Shown: positions 28,458 to 37,318, counted from the stretch's first letter. The stretch is 64,000 bases of DNA from Methylobacterium hispanicum (GCF_022179285.1 NZ_BPQO01000031.1:1-64000); one strand, 5' to 3'. The notes: generated from the letters alone by a model not told the origin. Numbers and translations: made by a program.

Positions 28458-28509
28458 AGGCGTCGGCATCGGGCGTCGGCATCAGGCGTCGGCATCAGGC
28501 GTCGGCATG
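28458..28509. repeat. 13-bp tandem repeat, four copies
   Basis: Four units of (A/G)GGCGTCGGCATC run without gap: 28458-28470, 28471-28483, 28484-28496 and 28497-28509. Only unit 2 starts with G, and the last base of unit 4 differs. The array spans the stop codon of the MFS gene and much of the short leader of the hydrolase gene. Confidence 0.9.
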
Positions 28510-29799
28510 GAGCACGCGGCCCCGCGTCTCGGGCAGCGCGAAGGCCGCCACGAAGAACACCCCGTAGGCGATGGCCGCGAAGATCGCGATGGCGGCCGCC
28601 AGCCCGACCTGCGCCGACAGGTAGCCGACGAGCGCCGGGAACAGGGCGCCGATGCCGCGGCCGAAATTGTAGCAGAAGCCCTGGCCCGAGCCGCGCAGGC
28701 GCGTCGGGTAGAGCTCGGTGAGGAAGGCGCCCATCCCCGAGAAGTAGCCCGAGGCGAAGAAGCCGAGCGGGAAGCCCAGCACCCAGAGCACCGCGTTCGA
28801 GAGCGGCAATTGCGTGTAGGCCAGGATGACCGCGATGGCGCCGAGCGAGAAGATCAGGAAGAGCGGGCGCCGCCCGAGCCGGTCGGCGAGCCAGGCGCCC
28901 ACGAGGTAGCCCGCGAAGGAGCCGACGATGAGCGCCGCGAGGTAGCCCGTCGAGGAGACGACCGAGAGGCCGCGCTCGGTGGTGAGGAAGCGCGGCAGCC
29001 AGGTGGTGATGGCGTAGTAGCCGCCCTGGCAGCCGGCCGAGGCCAGGGAGGCCAGCACCGTGGTCTTCAGGATCGGTCCGGAGAAGATCTCCCAGATCCG
29101 CGGCCGGTCGCCGGAGGCCGCGGCCCGCGCCCGGCTCTCGGCGGCGACCTCGGGCTCCCGCACGTAGCGGCGCAGGTAGAACACCAGGAGGGCCGGCAGC
29201 GCGCCGATCGCGAACATCCAGCGCCACGCGCTCTCGGGCGGCAGCCACGTGAACAGCACGGCTTGCGCCAGCACCGCCATGCCCCAGCCGATCGCCCAGC
29301 CGGACTGGACGGAGCCCACGGCCCGGCCGCGATACTGCGCCCGGATGGTCTCGCCCATCAGCACGGCGCCCGCCGCCCACTCGCCGCCGAAGCCGAGCCC
29401 GAGCAGCGCCCGGGCGACGAGGAGCTGCTCGAAGTTCTGCACGAAGGCGCACAGCAGCGAGAAGAACGAGAACCACAGGATGGTGATCTGGAGCGTCAGC
29501 ACCCGGCCGATCCGGTCGGCCACGAAGCCCGCGAGCCAGCCGCCCACCGCCGAGGCCAACAGCGTCACGGTGGCGGCCAGCCCCGCGGTGCCCGGCTCGA
29601 CCTGCCAAAGCCCGATGATCGTGCCGATCACCAGCGGGTAGATCATGAAGTCCATGCCGTCGAGCGCCCAGCCCGCGGCACAGGCCCAGAAGGTGTGGCG
29701 CTCGGTCGGGTTCATGCTCCGGTAGAAGGCGCCGAGGCTCGCATCCTCGATCGCGACCCGCTCGATCCCCGGCCCGCCGGGCTCCGTCACCGAACTCAT
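28495..29799 (-). CDS. MFS transporter, aromatic acid:H+ symporter-like
   Basis: 434 residues with 12 hydrophobic segments. Features are WALDGMDFMIYPLVIG in helix 1 (the conserved D-G-x-D of the AAHS/PcaK and sialate/sugar branches), GWLAGFVADRIGRVLTLQ (the MFS signature loop), RALLGLGFGGEWAAGAVLMGE, and the second-half loop GAWLADRLGRRPLF. It would import a carboxylated substrate across the inner membrane by proton symport. Its stop codon lies inside the 13-bp repeat array. The downstream hydrolase is likely in the same transcript. Confidence 0.88.
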   Translation of the reverse strand: MSSVTEPGGPGIERVAIEDASLGAFYRSMNPTERHTFWACAAGWALDGMDFMIYPLVIGTIIGLWQVEPGTAGLAATVTLLASAVGGWLAGFVADRIGRVLTLQITILWFSFFSLLCAFVQNFEQLLVARALLGLGFGGEWAAGAVLMGETIRAQYRGRAVGSVQSGWAIGWGMAVLAQAVLFTWLPPESAWRWMFAIGALPALLVFYLRRYVREPEVAAESRARAAASGDRPRIWEIFSGPILKTTVLASLASAGCQGGYYAITTWLPRFLTTERGLSVVSSTGYLAALIVGSFAGYLVGAWLADRLGRRPLFLIFSLGAIAVILAYTQLPLSNAVLWVLGFPLGFFASGYFSGMGAFLTELYPTRLRGSGQGFCYNFGRGIGALFPALVGYLSAQVGLAAAIAIFAAIAYGVFFVAAFALPETRGRVLHADA

Positions 29800-29896
29800 G
29801 CCGCCACCTCCCCGATGGGAGCGATGCGTAGCACGGGCCCGGCGGCCGGCCTACCGGGTGGCGGCGGCCGGGCCGGGCGGGTGCCCGGCCGCCCGC

Positions 29897-31582
29897 TCAG
29901 GCGGCGCGCACGCCGGCCAGGAAACGGCCGACCTCGGCGCCGAGATGCTCGGACTGGCGCGACAGCTCGGAGGCCGAGGCCAGCACCTGGGCGGCGGCAG
30001 CGCCCGTCTCCTCGGCCGCCCCCGCCACGCCCGCGATGTTGCGCGTGACCTCGCCCGTGCCGGCCGCGGCCTGGGCCACGTTGCGCACGATCTCCTGGGT
30101 CGCGGCGCCCTGCTCCTCCACCGCCGCCGCGATCGAGGTCGCCGCGCCCGAGATCTCGCGGATGCGCCCCGAGATGCCGCTGATCGCCTGGACGGCCTGC
30201 TCCGTCGAGCCCTGGATCCGGCCGATCTGCTGGGTGATCTCCTCGGTGGCGCGCGCGGTCTGGTTGGCGAGTTCCTTCACTTCCGCCGCCACCACCGCGA
30301 AGCCGCGCCCCGCCTCGCCGGCGCGCGCCGCCTCGATGGTGGCGTTGAGCGCGAGCAGGTTGGTCTGCCCGGCGATCTGCGAGATCAGCGCCACCACGTC
30401 GCCGATGCGCGCGGTCGCGCTGCTCAGCTCCTGCACCAGGGTGGAGGTCTGCTCCGCCTCGCCGACCGCGGTGCCCGCGAGTCCCGCCGAGCCGTCGACC
30501 TGCCGGCCGATCTCGGCCACCGAGGCGCCGAGTTCCTCGGCCGCCGCCGCCACGGTGGTGACGTTCGAGGCCGCCTCCTCGGCGGCGGCGGCGACGGAGA
30601 CGGACTGGCCCGCCGTCTCGCGCGCGGTGGCCGCCATGCTCTGGGCGGTGGCCTGCAACTCGGTCGCCGCCGCCGTGACGGTCGCCACGATGCCGCCGAC
30701 CGCGCGCTCGAACCCGTCGGCCATCGCGCGCATCGCCGTCCGGCGCTGCGCCTCGGCCCCCGCCCGGGCCAGCGCCGTCTCCTCCTCGAGCTGGCGCGTG
30801 CGGATCAGGTTGTCGCGGAAGACCCCCAGAGCGGCGGCCGCCGCCCCGATCTCGTCCCGGCGACCGAGGCCGGGGATGGCGATGCCCGCATCGCCCTGCG
30901 CCAGCCGGTTCATGGCGGTGGTGATCCGGCGCAGGGGGCGGGCCACGTCGAGGGCGAGGCCGGTCGCGGCCGCCGCGGCGATCAGCGCCGCCAGGACGAT
31001 CGCCACGACCGTCGCGAACCACGCCCCGTCATAGGCCGCCTCGGCCGCCTGCCCGCTGCGCTGCGCCGCCGCGTCGGCGAGATCGACGAGCTTCTGCAAC
31101 TCGGCCAGGACCGCGTTGATGCCGCTCGACATCTCGGTGTTGAAGATCCGCAGCGCCCCGGCGACGTCGCCGGCCGCCGCCATCGCGACGATCTTCTCCT
31201 GCAGCGCGTGATAGACCTGCCACTGCTGCTCGAACGCCGCGAACTGGGCACTCTCCTCCGGGCTCGCCGGCAGGGCCTGGTACTGGGTGCGCAGGGTCCG
31301 CAGCTCGCCCTCGCGCTTGAGGATCGTGGCGGCGACCTCGGCGCGCAGCGCGGCCGTGTCCGCGGTGATCAGCCGGCTCGCGTTGACCCGCAGGCGGTAC
31401 ACGGCCACCTGGAGCTTGCCGAGCACCTGGACGGTGGGCAGCCGCGTCTCGCGCAGGTCGCGCCCCGCCGCATCGACCGTCCGCAGCTCGTAGAGGGAAC
31501 TCGCCCCGAAGCCGGCCACCAGGACGACCATGAGCGCGAAGCAGGCGCCGAGCTTGGATCCGATGGAGGTGAGGCGAGTCAT
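29897..31582 (-). CDS. Membrane-bound methyl-accepting chemotaxis protein
   Basis: 561 residues. One membrane helix lies at about residues 8-30, followed by a periplasmic four-helix-bundle sensor (31-190) and a second membrane helix (LAALIAAAAATGLAL, about 195-217). Next is a HAMP domain (DVARPLRRITTAMNRLAQGD) and the cytoplasmic signalling domain with hairpin ALNATIEAARAGEAGRGFAVVAAEVKELANQTARATEEI. It senses an unknown ligand and signals to CheA/CheW. The ATG at 31582 gives a normal receptor N-terminus, MTRLTSIGSKLG; the frame extends 16 codons upstream without support. No other che gene is nearby. Confidence 0.92.
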   Translation of the reverse strand: MTRLTSIGSKLGACFALMVVLVAGFGASSLYELRTVDAAGRDLRETRLPTVQVLGKLQVAVYRLRVNASRLITADTAALRAEVAATILKREGELRTLRTQYQALPASPEESAQFAAFEQQWQVYHALQEKIVAMAAAGDVAGALRIFNTEMSSGINAVLAELQKLVDLADAAAQRSGQAAEAAYDGAWFATVVAIVLAALIAAAAATGLALDVARPLRRITTAMNRLAQGDAGIAIPGLGRRDEIGAAAAALGVFRDNLIRTRQLEEETALARAGAEAQRRTAMRAMADGFERAVGGIVATVTAAATELQATAQSMAATARETAGQSVSVAAAAEEAASNVTTVAAAAEELGASVAEIGRQVDGSAGLAGTAVGEAEQTSTLVQELSSATARIGDVVALISQIAGQTNLLALNATIEAARAGEAGRGFAVVAAEVKELANQTARATEEITQQIGRIQGSTEQAVQAISGISGRIREISGAATSIAAAVEEQGAATQEIVRNVAQAAAGTGEVTRNIAGVAGAAEETGAAAAQVLASASELSRQSEHLGAEVGRFLAGVRAA

Positions 31583-31868
31583 AGGGCGCGCATCCACGTG
31601 GGACAGGAGGCTGGATCGGGTAGACCGCATTAGTGCCGTTCGCCGTTAACGAATTCTGATCGTGGGGCAATTCGGATCGGGTGCGGTACTATCGTTCTGC
31701 TTTCGGAGGCTGGCGACGCCCGGGATTCCGACATCGTGAACCGGCGCGGCAGTCCGGGGCTGGCCGGTACGGACCCGACAGGCCGGCCGGGCTTCATCCG
31801 GGGACGAAATGCTGTAGAGGAAACCGCGTCAGCCGCCGGGCCAGCCGGCACGAGCCGGGTTCCAGCCA

Positions 31869-33002
31869 ATGCCCACCGATCCGTCCGTTCCCAGCCGCTC
31901 CGTGCCCCGGCCCGTGCCGCGCCCCGGCGTCGCGGCGATCGAGGCCTACGTGCCCGGCAAGAGCGGGACGACGGGCGGCCACCCGGTCTACAAGCTCTCC
32001 TCCAACGAGACGCCGCTGGGCCCGAGCCCGGCCGCGGTCGCGGCGGCGCGCCAGAGCCTCGACGACCTCGCCCTCTACCCGGACGGCAACGCGACGGCTT
32101 TGCGCGCGGCGATCGCGGAGCGCTACGGCCTCGACCCGGCCCGGATCGTCTGCGGGGCGGGCTCGGACGAGCTGCTCTCGCTCCTCGCCTACGCGTATCT
32201 GGCGCCGGGCGACGAGGGGCTGTTCAGCGCGCACGGCTTCCTCGTCTACCGCATCGCGATCCTGGCCGCGGGCGGCACGCCGGTGGTGGCGCCCGAGCGC
32301 GACCTCACCACCGACGTCGACGCGCTCATCGCCCGCCTCACCGAGCGGACGCGGATCGTCTACATCGCCAACCCCAACAACCCGACCGGCACCTACCTGC
32401 CCTTCGAGGAGGTGCGCCGCCTGCACGCCGCCCTGCCGCCCGACGTGCTCCTCGTCCTCGACGGCGCCTACGCGGAATATGTCCGCCGCAACGATTACGG
32501 CTCCGGGCTCGACCTCGTGCTGGAGGCCGACAACGTCGTGATGACCCGCACCTTCTCCAAGATCCACGGGCTCGCCGCCCTGCGGATCGGCTGGATGGTG
32601 GCGCCCGCGCACGTGGCCGACGCGGTCAACCGCATCCGCGGACCGTTCAACCTCTCGGCGGCGGCGATCCGGGCGGGTGCGGCGGCGATCCAGGACGACG
32701 CCCACGTGGCGGCGGCGGTCGCCCACAACGACGCCTGGCTCGCCCGCCTCACCGAGGAGGTCCGGGCGCTCGGCCTCGCCGTGACCCCGAGCGTGGCGAA
32801 CTTCGTCCTCGTCCACTTCCCCGACGCGCCCGGCCGCTCGGCGGCCGCCGCGGACGCCTTCCTGACGGGCCGCGGCGTGATCACCCGGCGCGTCGCCGCC
32901 TACGGCCTGCCGGACTGCCTGCGGGTCACGGTCGGCAGCGAGGCCGCCAACACGGCCTTCCTCGACGGGCTCCGGGCCTTCGTGCGGGGCGCGCATGCCT
33001 GA
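31869..33002 (+). CDS. hisC: Histidinol-phosphate aminotransferase (HisC, possibly aromatic)
   Basis: 377 residues, fold-type I. Features are YKLSSNETPLGPSPAAV at the substrate arm, CGAGSDELLSLL, YIANPNNPTGTY, LLVLDGAYAEYV and the PLP lysine in RTFSKIHGLAALRIGW, with LRVTVGSEA at the C-terminus. The standard reaction is imidazole-acetol phosphate to histidinol phosphate. Because it overlaps the prephenate dehydrogenase gene by 8 bp, this copy may chiefly transaminate aromatic keto acids in tyrosine and phenylalanine synthesis, a dual role known for HisC proteins in this context. Confidence 0.92.
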   Translation: MPTDPSVPSRSVPRPVPRPGVAAIEAYVPGKSGTTGGHPVYKLSSNETPLGPSPAAVAAARQSLDDLALYPDGNATALRAAIAERYGLDPARIVCGAGSDELLSLLAYAYLAPGDEGLFSAHGFLVYRIAILAAGGTPVVAPERDLTTDVDALIARLTERTRIVYIANPNNPTGTYLPFEEVRRLHAALPPDVLLVLDGAYAEYVRRNDYGSGLDLVLEADNVVMTRTFSKIHGLAALRIGWMVAPAHVADAVNRIRGPFNLSAAAIRAGAAAIQDDAHVAAAVAHNDAWLARLTEEVRALGLAVTPSVANFVLVHFPDAPGRSAAAADAFLTGRGVITRRVAAYGLPDCLRVTVGSEAANTAFLDGLRAFVRGAHA

Positions 33003-33924
33003 GGCGGGAGCGGCGCCGCTCGGGCGCCTCGCGGTCGTCGGCCTCGGCCTGATCGGCTCCTCGATCGCCCGCGGCGCCCGCCGCTACGGGCTCGCCGAGA
33101 CGATCGTGGCGATCGACCGGGACGAGGCGGTGCGGGCGCGCGTGCGGGAACTCGGCCTGGCCGACGCGGTCACGGGCGAGGCGGGGGAGGGCGTGGCGGG
33201 GGCCGACCTCGTCATCCTGTGCGTGCCGGTGGGCGCCGTCGGCCCGGTCGCGGCCGAGATCGCGCCGCACCTCGCGCCCGGCGCGATCCTCTCCGATGTC
33301 GGCTCGGTGAAGGGCTCGGTGGTGGCGGCGGTCGCGCCGCACCTGCCGGAGGGCGTGGCCTTCGTGCCGGGCCACCCGGTGGCGGGCACCGAGTATTCGG
33401 GGCCGGATGCCGGCTTCTCGACCCTGTTCCAGAACCGCTGGTGCATCCTGACCCCGCCCGAGGGGACGGACGAGGCGCCGGTCGCGCGGGTGCGGGCCTT
33501 CTGGGAGGGCCTCGGCGCCATCGTCGAGACGATGAGCCCGGAGCACCACGACCTCGTGCTCGCCATCACCAGCCACGTGCCGCACCTGATCGCCTACAAC
33601 ATCGTCGGCACGGCGGCGGACCTCGAAGAGGTCACGCAGTCGGAGGTGATCAAGTTCTCCGCCGGCGGTTTTCGCGATTTCACCCGGATCGCCGCCTCCG
33701 ACCCGACCATGTGGCGCGACGTGTTCCTGACCAACAAGGACGCGGTGCTGGAGATGCTCGGCCGCTTCAACGAGGATCTGGCCGCGCTCGCCCGGGCCAT
33801 CCGCTGGGGCGACGGCGAGGCGCTGCACGCGCTCTTCACCCGCACCCGGGCGATCCGCCGCGGCATCGTGGCGATGGGCCAGGAGACGGCCGAGCCTGAT
33901 TTCGGGCGCCGCAAGGAGGGCTGA
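32995..33924 (+). CDS. tyrA: Prephenate/arogenate dehydrogenase
   Basis: 309 residues. It oxidatively decarboxylates prephenate (or arogenate) with NAD(P)+ on the way to tyrosine. The N-terminal Rossmann fold has VVGLGLIGSSIARGARRYG. Further family blocks are LVILCVPVGAVG, SDVGSVKGSV, FVPGHPVAGTEYSGPDAGF, the ITSHVPHLIAYNIVG helix with a catalytic His, and FSAGGFRDFTRIAASDP. The start overlaps the end of hisC by 8 bp, so the two form a coupled operon. No ACT or chorismate mutase domain is attached. It converges with the acyltransferase gene, 21 bp apart. Confidence 0.93.
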   Translation: MPEAGAAPLGRLAVVGLGLIGSSIARGARRYGLAETIVAIDRDEAVRARVRELGLADAVTGEAGEGVAGADLVILCVPVGAVGPVAAEIAPHLAPGAILSDVGSVKGSVVAAVAPHLPEGVAFVPGHPVAGTEYSGPDAGFSTLFQNRWCILTPPEGTDEAPVARVRAFWEGLGAIVETMSPEHHDLVLAITSHVPHLIAYNIVGTAADLEEVTQSEVIKFSAGGFRDFTRIAASDPTMWRDVFLTNKDAVLEMLGRFNEDLAALARAIRWGDGEALHALFTRTRAIRRGIVAMGQETAEPDFGRRKEG

Positions 33925-33945
33925 GGCTCGCGGGCCGGCTCTCGC

Positions 33946-35154
33946 TCAGGCGGGGCGCGGCCGCAGGCGGGCGCGACCGGGGGCGCTCCCCCAGGCCCGC
34001 GCCAGGGCCTGCCCGGCCCGCATGCCGGGCCGCTCGACCGTGAGGTGGACGAGGGCCGCGAGCAGCACGGCGGCGAGGGCGGCGGCCGGGATCAGCAGCG
34101 GCAGCAGCGCGGTCGGGACCACCCCGGCGAGGGGCGCGAGATCGACGAAGAGCGCGCTCAGCACCAGCCCGTGCAGCAGGTAGACGCCGTAGGAGCAGGC
34201 GCCGAGCACCCGCGCGCCGCGCGAGCGCAGCAATCCGCCGAAGTCGTTGCCGCAGGCGACGCAGAGGAAGAAGGCGCCGTAGAGCGCGAGCGCCGCCGGC
34301 TTGCCCGGCACGACCTGCGTGGTCGCGGCGAGGACGAGCGCGGCGGCAGCGAGGCAGGCCGCCCCCGGCCCCCGCAGCCGGGCGGCGAGCGCCTCGCGCA
34401 GCCGCACCTCGCAGGCCAGCATGCCGACCGCGAAGAGCGGCAGGTAGCCGATTAGCGGTAGGAGGTTCTTGAGCGGCCGCAGGAGCAGCGCGCCGACGAG
34501 GAGCCCCGCCGGCACCCACCAAGTGGGCGCCCGGCCCCGGACCCGGTCCATCGCCGCGCAGCAGGCCGGCAGGACGAGGATGTAGAACAGGAGTTCGTAG
34601 CGCAGCGACCAGAGCACGTGGGCGTTGATCCGCCCGCTATCGGCCTCGCCGAGCAGCGGCGGCGTCCCCGCGCAGGCGAGCCAGCGCAGCAGCGCCGCCG
34701 CCTCCTCGTGGAGCGGGCGGGCATTCGCCCCGCCGGTCCGCCAGAGGATCAGGCCGAGGATCAGGAGGACCGAGGCGAGGAGGGCCGGGTAGAGCCGGAA
34801 CAGGCGGCCGAGTGCGAGGCGGCCGAGGTCGAGCCCGCGCAGTCCGCCGAGGATGCGCGGATAGAAGACGTAGCCCGTGACCATGAAGAACAGGCCGACG
34901 CTGCCCGCGCCGAGATTGTGCAGGGGCAGCGCTTCGGGCGTCGCCCAGGCCGCGCCGGACCGCGCCACCGGGATCCAGATCGCGGCGTGGTGGACGAGCA
35001 CCGCCAGGGCGAGCACGCCGCGCAGCCCGTCGATGGCGGTCTCGCCGCCCGCAGGGATCGGAAAACCCGCGCGCACGAGACCGCGCGCCGCGACGTGCGC
35101 GGCGGCGTAGGCCAGAGCCCCGCAGAGCAGGATGTCCGCGACCGGACCGAACAC
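33946..35154 (-). CDS. Acyltransferase 3 family membrane protein (OafA/YrhL-like)
   Basis: 402 residues with about ten membrane segments. The N-terminal ETAIDGLRGVLALAVLVHHAAIW contains the Gly-Leu-Arg and His of the acyltransferase-3 active-site region. GLFFMVTGYVFY and LWSLRYELLFYIL (with the conserved Arg and Glu) also fit. Members O-acylate exported sugars or polysaccharides. The start is a GTG at 35154. No glycan genes are adjacent, so the target is unknown. It faces the hisC-tyrA operon tail to tail and has a composite repeat element just upstream. Confidence 0.88.
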   Translation of the reverse strand: MFGPVADILLCGALAYAAAHVAARGLVRAGFPIPAGGETAIDGLRGVLALAVLVHHAAIWIPVARSGAAWATPEALPLHNLGAGSVGLFFMVTGYVFYPRILGGLRGLDLGRLALGRLFRLYPALLASVLLILGLILWRTGGANARPLHEEAAALLRWLACAGTPPLLGEADSGRINAHVLWSLRYELLFYILVLPACCAAMDRVRGRAPTWWVPAGLLVGALLLRPLKNLLPLIGYLPLFAVGMLACEVRLREALAARLRGPGAACLAAAALVLAATTQVVPGKPAALALYGAFFLCVACGNDFGGLLRSRGARVLGACSYGVYLLHGLVLSALFVDLAPLAGVVPTALLPLLIPAAALAAVLLAALVHLTVERPGMRAGQALARAWGSAPGRARLRPRPA

Positions 35155-35254
35155 GCAAGCCGCCCCCGTTGAGCCGAAGGGGTCAGCGTGGCCGGGCGGG
35201 GTAGGGGGCGCAACCCGGGCCCGGCGTTTCGTCGGCGGGTGTGCTCCGGCTGCG

Positions 35255-35521
35255 TCATACCGTTTTCCGGTCGATGGGTTCGGTCTGACGCATCGTCTCG
35301 GAACGAAGCGCGGGTCCCCTCTCCTGTAGGGAGAGGTCTGCTTTCGCAGAAAGCCGGGTGAGGGGTATGAGGCTTCTGGATGAGGCTCACCCTGGACGCG
35401 CGTCGATGCCGAGCGCTCTCCTGATCCGTCATACCCCTCACCCCAACCCTCTCCCTATGGGAGAGGGGGCATGGTGCGGTTCACCGCACGCGCCCAAACC
35501 GATCAGCCGGAAACGGTATCA
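35255..35521. repeat. MITE-like element with terminal inverted repeats
   Basis: Left end TCATACCGTTTTCCGG (35255-35270) and right end CCGGAAACGGTATCA (35507-35521) are imperfect terminal inverted repeats. Inside are two facing palindromes: CTCTCCTGTAGGGAGAG (35319-35335) and CCCTCTCCCTATGGGAGAGGG (35447-35467). Also inside are GGGTGAGGGGTATGA and its counterpart TCATACCCCTCACCCC. The element is 267 bp, has no coding sequence, and its last three bases form the stop codon of the DUF2125 gene. Confidence 0.75.
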
Positions 35522-36646
35522 GTAGAGCGGTTCGAGCCGCACGTTCGGGATCGTGAAGGGGCCGAGCATGATCCGGCCGTCGCCGAGGCGCAGCGGCGGC
35601 AGCGGCTTGAGCGGCGTCTCGCCGCCGGCCGGCGCGCCGTCAGGGCCGGGCGTGCGCACCGTGCCCAGCAGCCCCCCGACGAGCGCGCCGACCAGCGCGC
35701 CGCGGTCGGCACCGTAGCGCTGGCCCACGAGTCCGCCGACCAGGGCTTCGAGCCCCGCGGCCCGCAGGTCGAGCTGGCCGGCGATGCGGTGACCCTCGTC
35801 GAGGCCGAGCGTGCCCTTGGCCTGGAGGCGGCGGTCGCCCTTGGCGAGGTTGAGGCCGGCGAGTTCGAGCCTGCCCTCCGCCTCGCGCCAGATCTCCAGC
35901 TCCCGCGCCAGGGTGCCGGTGCGCAGCACGACCGCCTTCGTCAGCGTGGCGTCGAGCGCGATGTCGGCCGGGTCGGCGTTGCCGACGAGCGCGTCGGCCT
36001 GGGCCGAGCGGGCCTTCGCGAAGCGCAGGCTCGTATCGACGGCGCCGTCCGCGTCGAAGCGGCCGGGGGTCGGGCGGGCATGCAGCTCGAGGTGCTCGCC
36101 CGCGACCTCAACCGGCTTGTCGAGCGACGGCCCGGAGACCGTGACCCGCGGCGCATCGACAGCCAGCGAGGCGCGCACGAACCCGTCCGCGGCGCCGTGG
36201 AAGCTGCCGCGCAGGCTGGTCCAGCTCGCCTCGCCCGCGAGGTCTCCCTGCCGTGTCCTGAACGGACCGACCGCCTCGAACAAGGCGTGGCGCGGCTGGT
36301 AGACCTGCACGAGCGCGGTGAACGGACCGAGGGTGAAGCCGCCGTCGGCGCGGGCCAGCGCCACCGAGGCGCAGCGCAGCTCGAGCCGGAACGGGTATCC
36401 GGTGATCGAGCGGTCGGCACAGGTCCAGGTCCGGCCGGCGGCGGCCTCGCGGGTGAGCCAGGCGTCGATCTCGCGCCCCGCCCGGTCGCGCAGGTAGAAC
36501 CAGCCGGCGCTCCACAGCACCGCGACCACCGCCAGAAGGATGAAGGGCAGGAACAGGCCGAAGCGCGAGCCGCGCATCCCGCCGCGCCGGTCCCGCGCGA
36601 TATCCGCCTGCCCCGAGCCCTGCGCCATGCCTGCCCTCTCCGTCAT
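35519..36646 (-). CDS. DUF2125 protein, membrane-anchored
   Basis: 375 residues. A short basic cytoplasmic head is followed by one membrane helix (FLPFILLAVVAVLWSAGWFYL, about residues 31-51). A large periplasmic region with the DUF2125 pattern follows: TWTCADRSITGYPFRLELRCASVAL, VQVYQPRHALFEAVGP and SLAVDAPRV. The C-terminal region ends FTIPNVRLEPLY. The family is confined to alphaproteobacteria and of unknown function; its beta-rich repeats recall AsmA-like lipid-handling proteins. Either Met1 or Met7 (36628) could be the start. The TGA stop codon is supplied by the end of the adjacent inverted-repeat element. Confidence 0.82.
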   Translation of the reverse strand: MTERAGMAQGSGQADIARDRRGGMRGSRFGLFLPFILLAVVAVLWSAGWFYLRDRAGREIDAWLTREAAAGRTWTCADRSITGYPFRLELRCASVALARADGGFTLGPFTALVQVYQPRHALFEAVGPFRTRQGDLAGEASWTSLRGSFHGAADGFVRASLAVDAPRVTVSGPSLDKPVEVAGEHLELHARPTPGRFDADGAVDTSLRFAKARSAQADALVGNADPADIALDATLTKAVVLRTGTLARELEIWREAEGRLELAGLNLAKGDRRLQAKGTLGLDEGHRIAGQLDLRAAGLEALVGGLVGQRYGADRGALVGALVGGLLGTVRTPGPDGAPAGGETPLKPLPPLRLGDGRIMLGPFTIPNVRLEPLY

Positions 36647-36763
36647 CGGCCGTGCACCTCCCGCAACGCGGAGGGCGATGCAAGAGGGACGGGCACGGAT
36701 CTAGGACGCCCGGACCGGATGTCAGGCGCACGGTCTCGGGAGGGGATCGGCGGGCGCGGCGCT

Positions 36764-37201
36764 TCAGCCGCGCGATCCCTCGGTGCTCAGGTCGTCGGCG
36801 ATCGCCGCGCGCTCGCCCTCGTCCTCGGCAAGGCGGTGGACGTGCATCTCGGTCGCGCCGCTGCCGCGCATCCGGGCGAGCCAGGTGCGGCCGAGATGCT
36901 CGCGCGGGCTCTCGCCCGAGGTCGCGACCGAGACGAGCTCGGCGATGCCGGCCGTGTCGCGCCGCACCGCCAGCACCACCGCGGCCCCGACCTCGTCGAG
37001 GGCCGGCTCGTTCAGCGCGTGCACGCCGACCACGTAGCGCCGGCCCGAGCGGCCGCGCCAAGCCGAGAGCGCCAGCGCCGGGCTGCCCCGCAGGCCGGCC
37101 GTCGTCCTCAGACGTTCTTCCCGCACGTCCTGCCTCCGTGTGCGATCGTCCTTCAGGTCGCGAAGCGCGGCCGACCAGGACAGGGCTCTTTTGTTCGCCA
37201 T
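36764..37201 (-). CDS. Unknown small protein with LexA-type box at its start
   Basis: 145 residues from the ATG at 37201 (MANKRALSWSAALRDLKDD). It is soluble and charged, with a middle part (RYVVGVHALNEPALDEVGAAVVLAVRRD) that looks folded and an acidic C-terminus. I recognise no family. An in-frame ATG at 37225 would add eight residues, but that codon lies inside a good -35/-10 promoter. The ATG at 37201 therefore fits better, with a nearly leaderless mRNA. The LexA-type box overlaps the start codon, suggesting SOS control. The gene follows plsC on the same strand but appears to have its own promoter. Confidence 0.65.
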   Translation of the reverse strand: MANKRALSWSAALRDLKDDRTRRQDVREERLRTTAGLRGSPALALSAWRGRSGRRYVVGVHALNEPALDEVGAAVVLAVRRDTAGIAELVSVATSGESPREHLGRTWLARMRGSGATEMHVHRLAEDEGERAAIADDLSTEGSRG

Positions 37202-37238
37202 TTGTTCTAGTTTATCCGCCGTCATCCACAGGCGTCAA
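37193..37238 (-). promoter_or_regulatory. Sigma70-type promoter overlapped by a LexA-type box
   Basis: On the minus strand: TTGACG (37238-37233), an 18-base spacer, TAAACT (37214-37209), then GAACAAATGGCGAAC (37207-37193). The last matches the alphaproteobacterial SOS box GAAC-N7-GAAC exactly (GTTC-N7-GTTC on the plus strand). A repressor there would cover the start of transcription. The ATG start codon of the downstream gene is inside the box. Confidence 0.6.
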
Positions 37239-37318
37239 GCGCGACGCGTCCTGGGGCGGAGATGGGGATTTGACGAGTTATCCACAAGTCGCGCCGATCC
37301 GCGGCGATCCGTCGGGCG

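Noticed and set aside
37278..37286. TTATCCACA, a perfect DnaA box, as sign of a replication origin
   Set aside because: A single perfect box with one imperfect neighbour (TCATCCACA), no AT-rich unwinding region and no origin-type genes such as dnaA, dnaN, hemE or parAB nearby; it may be a chance or minor regulatory site.
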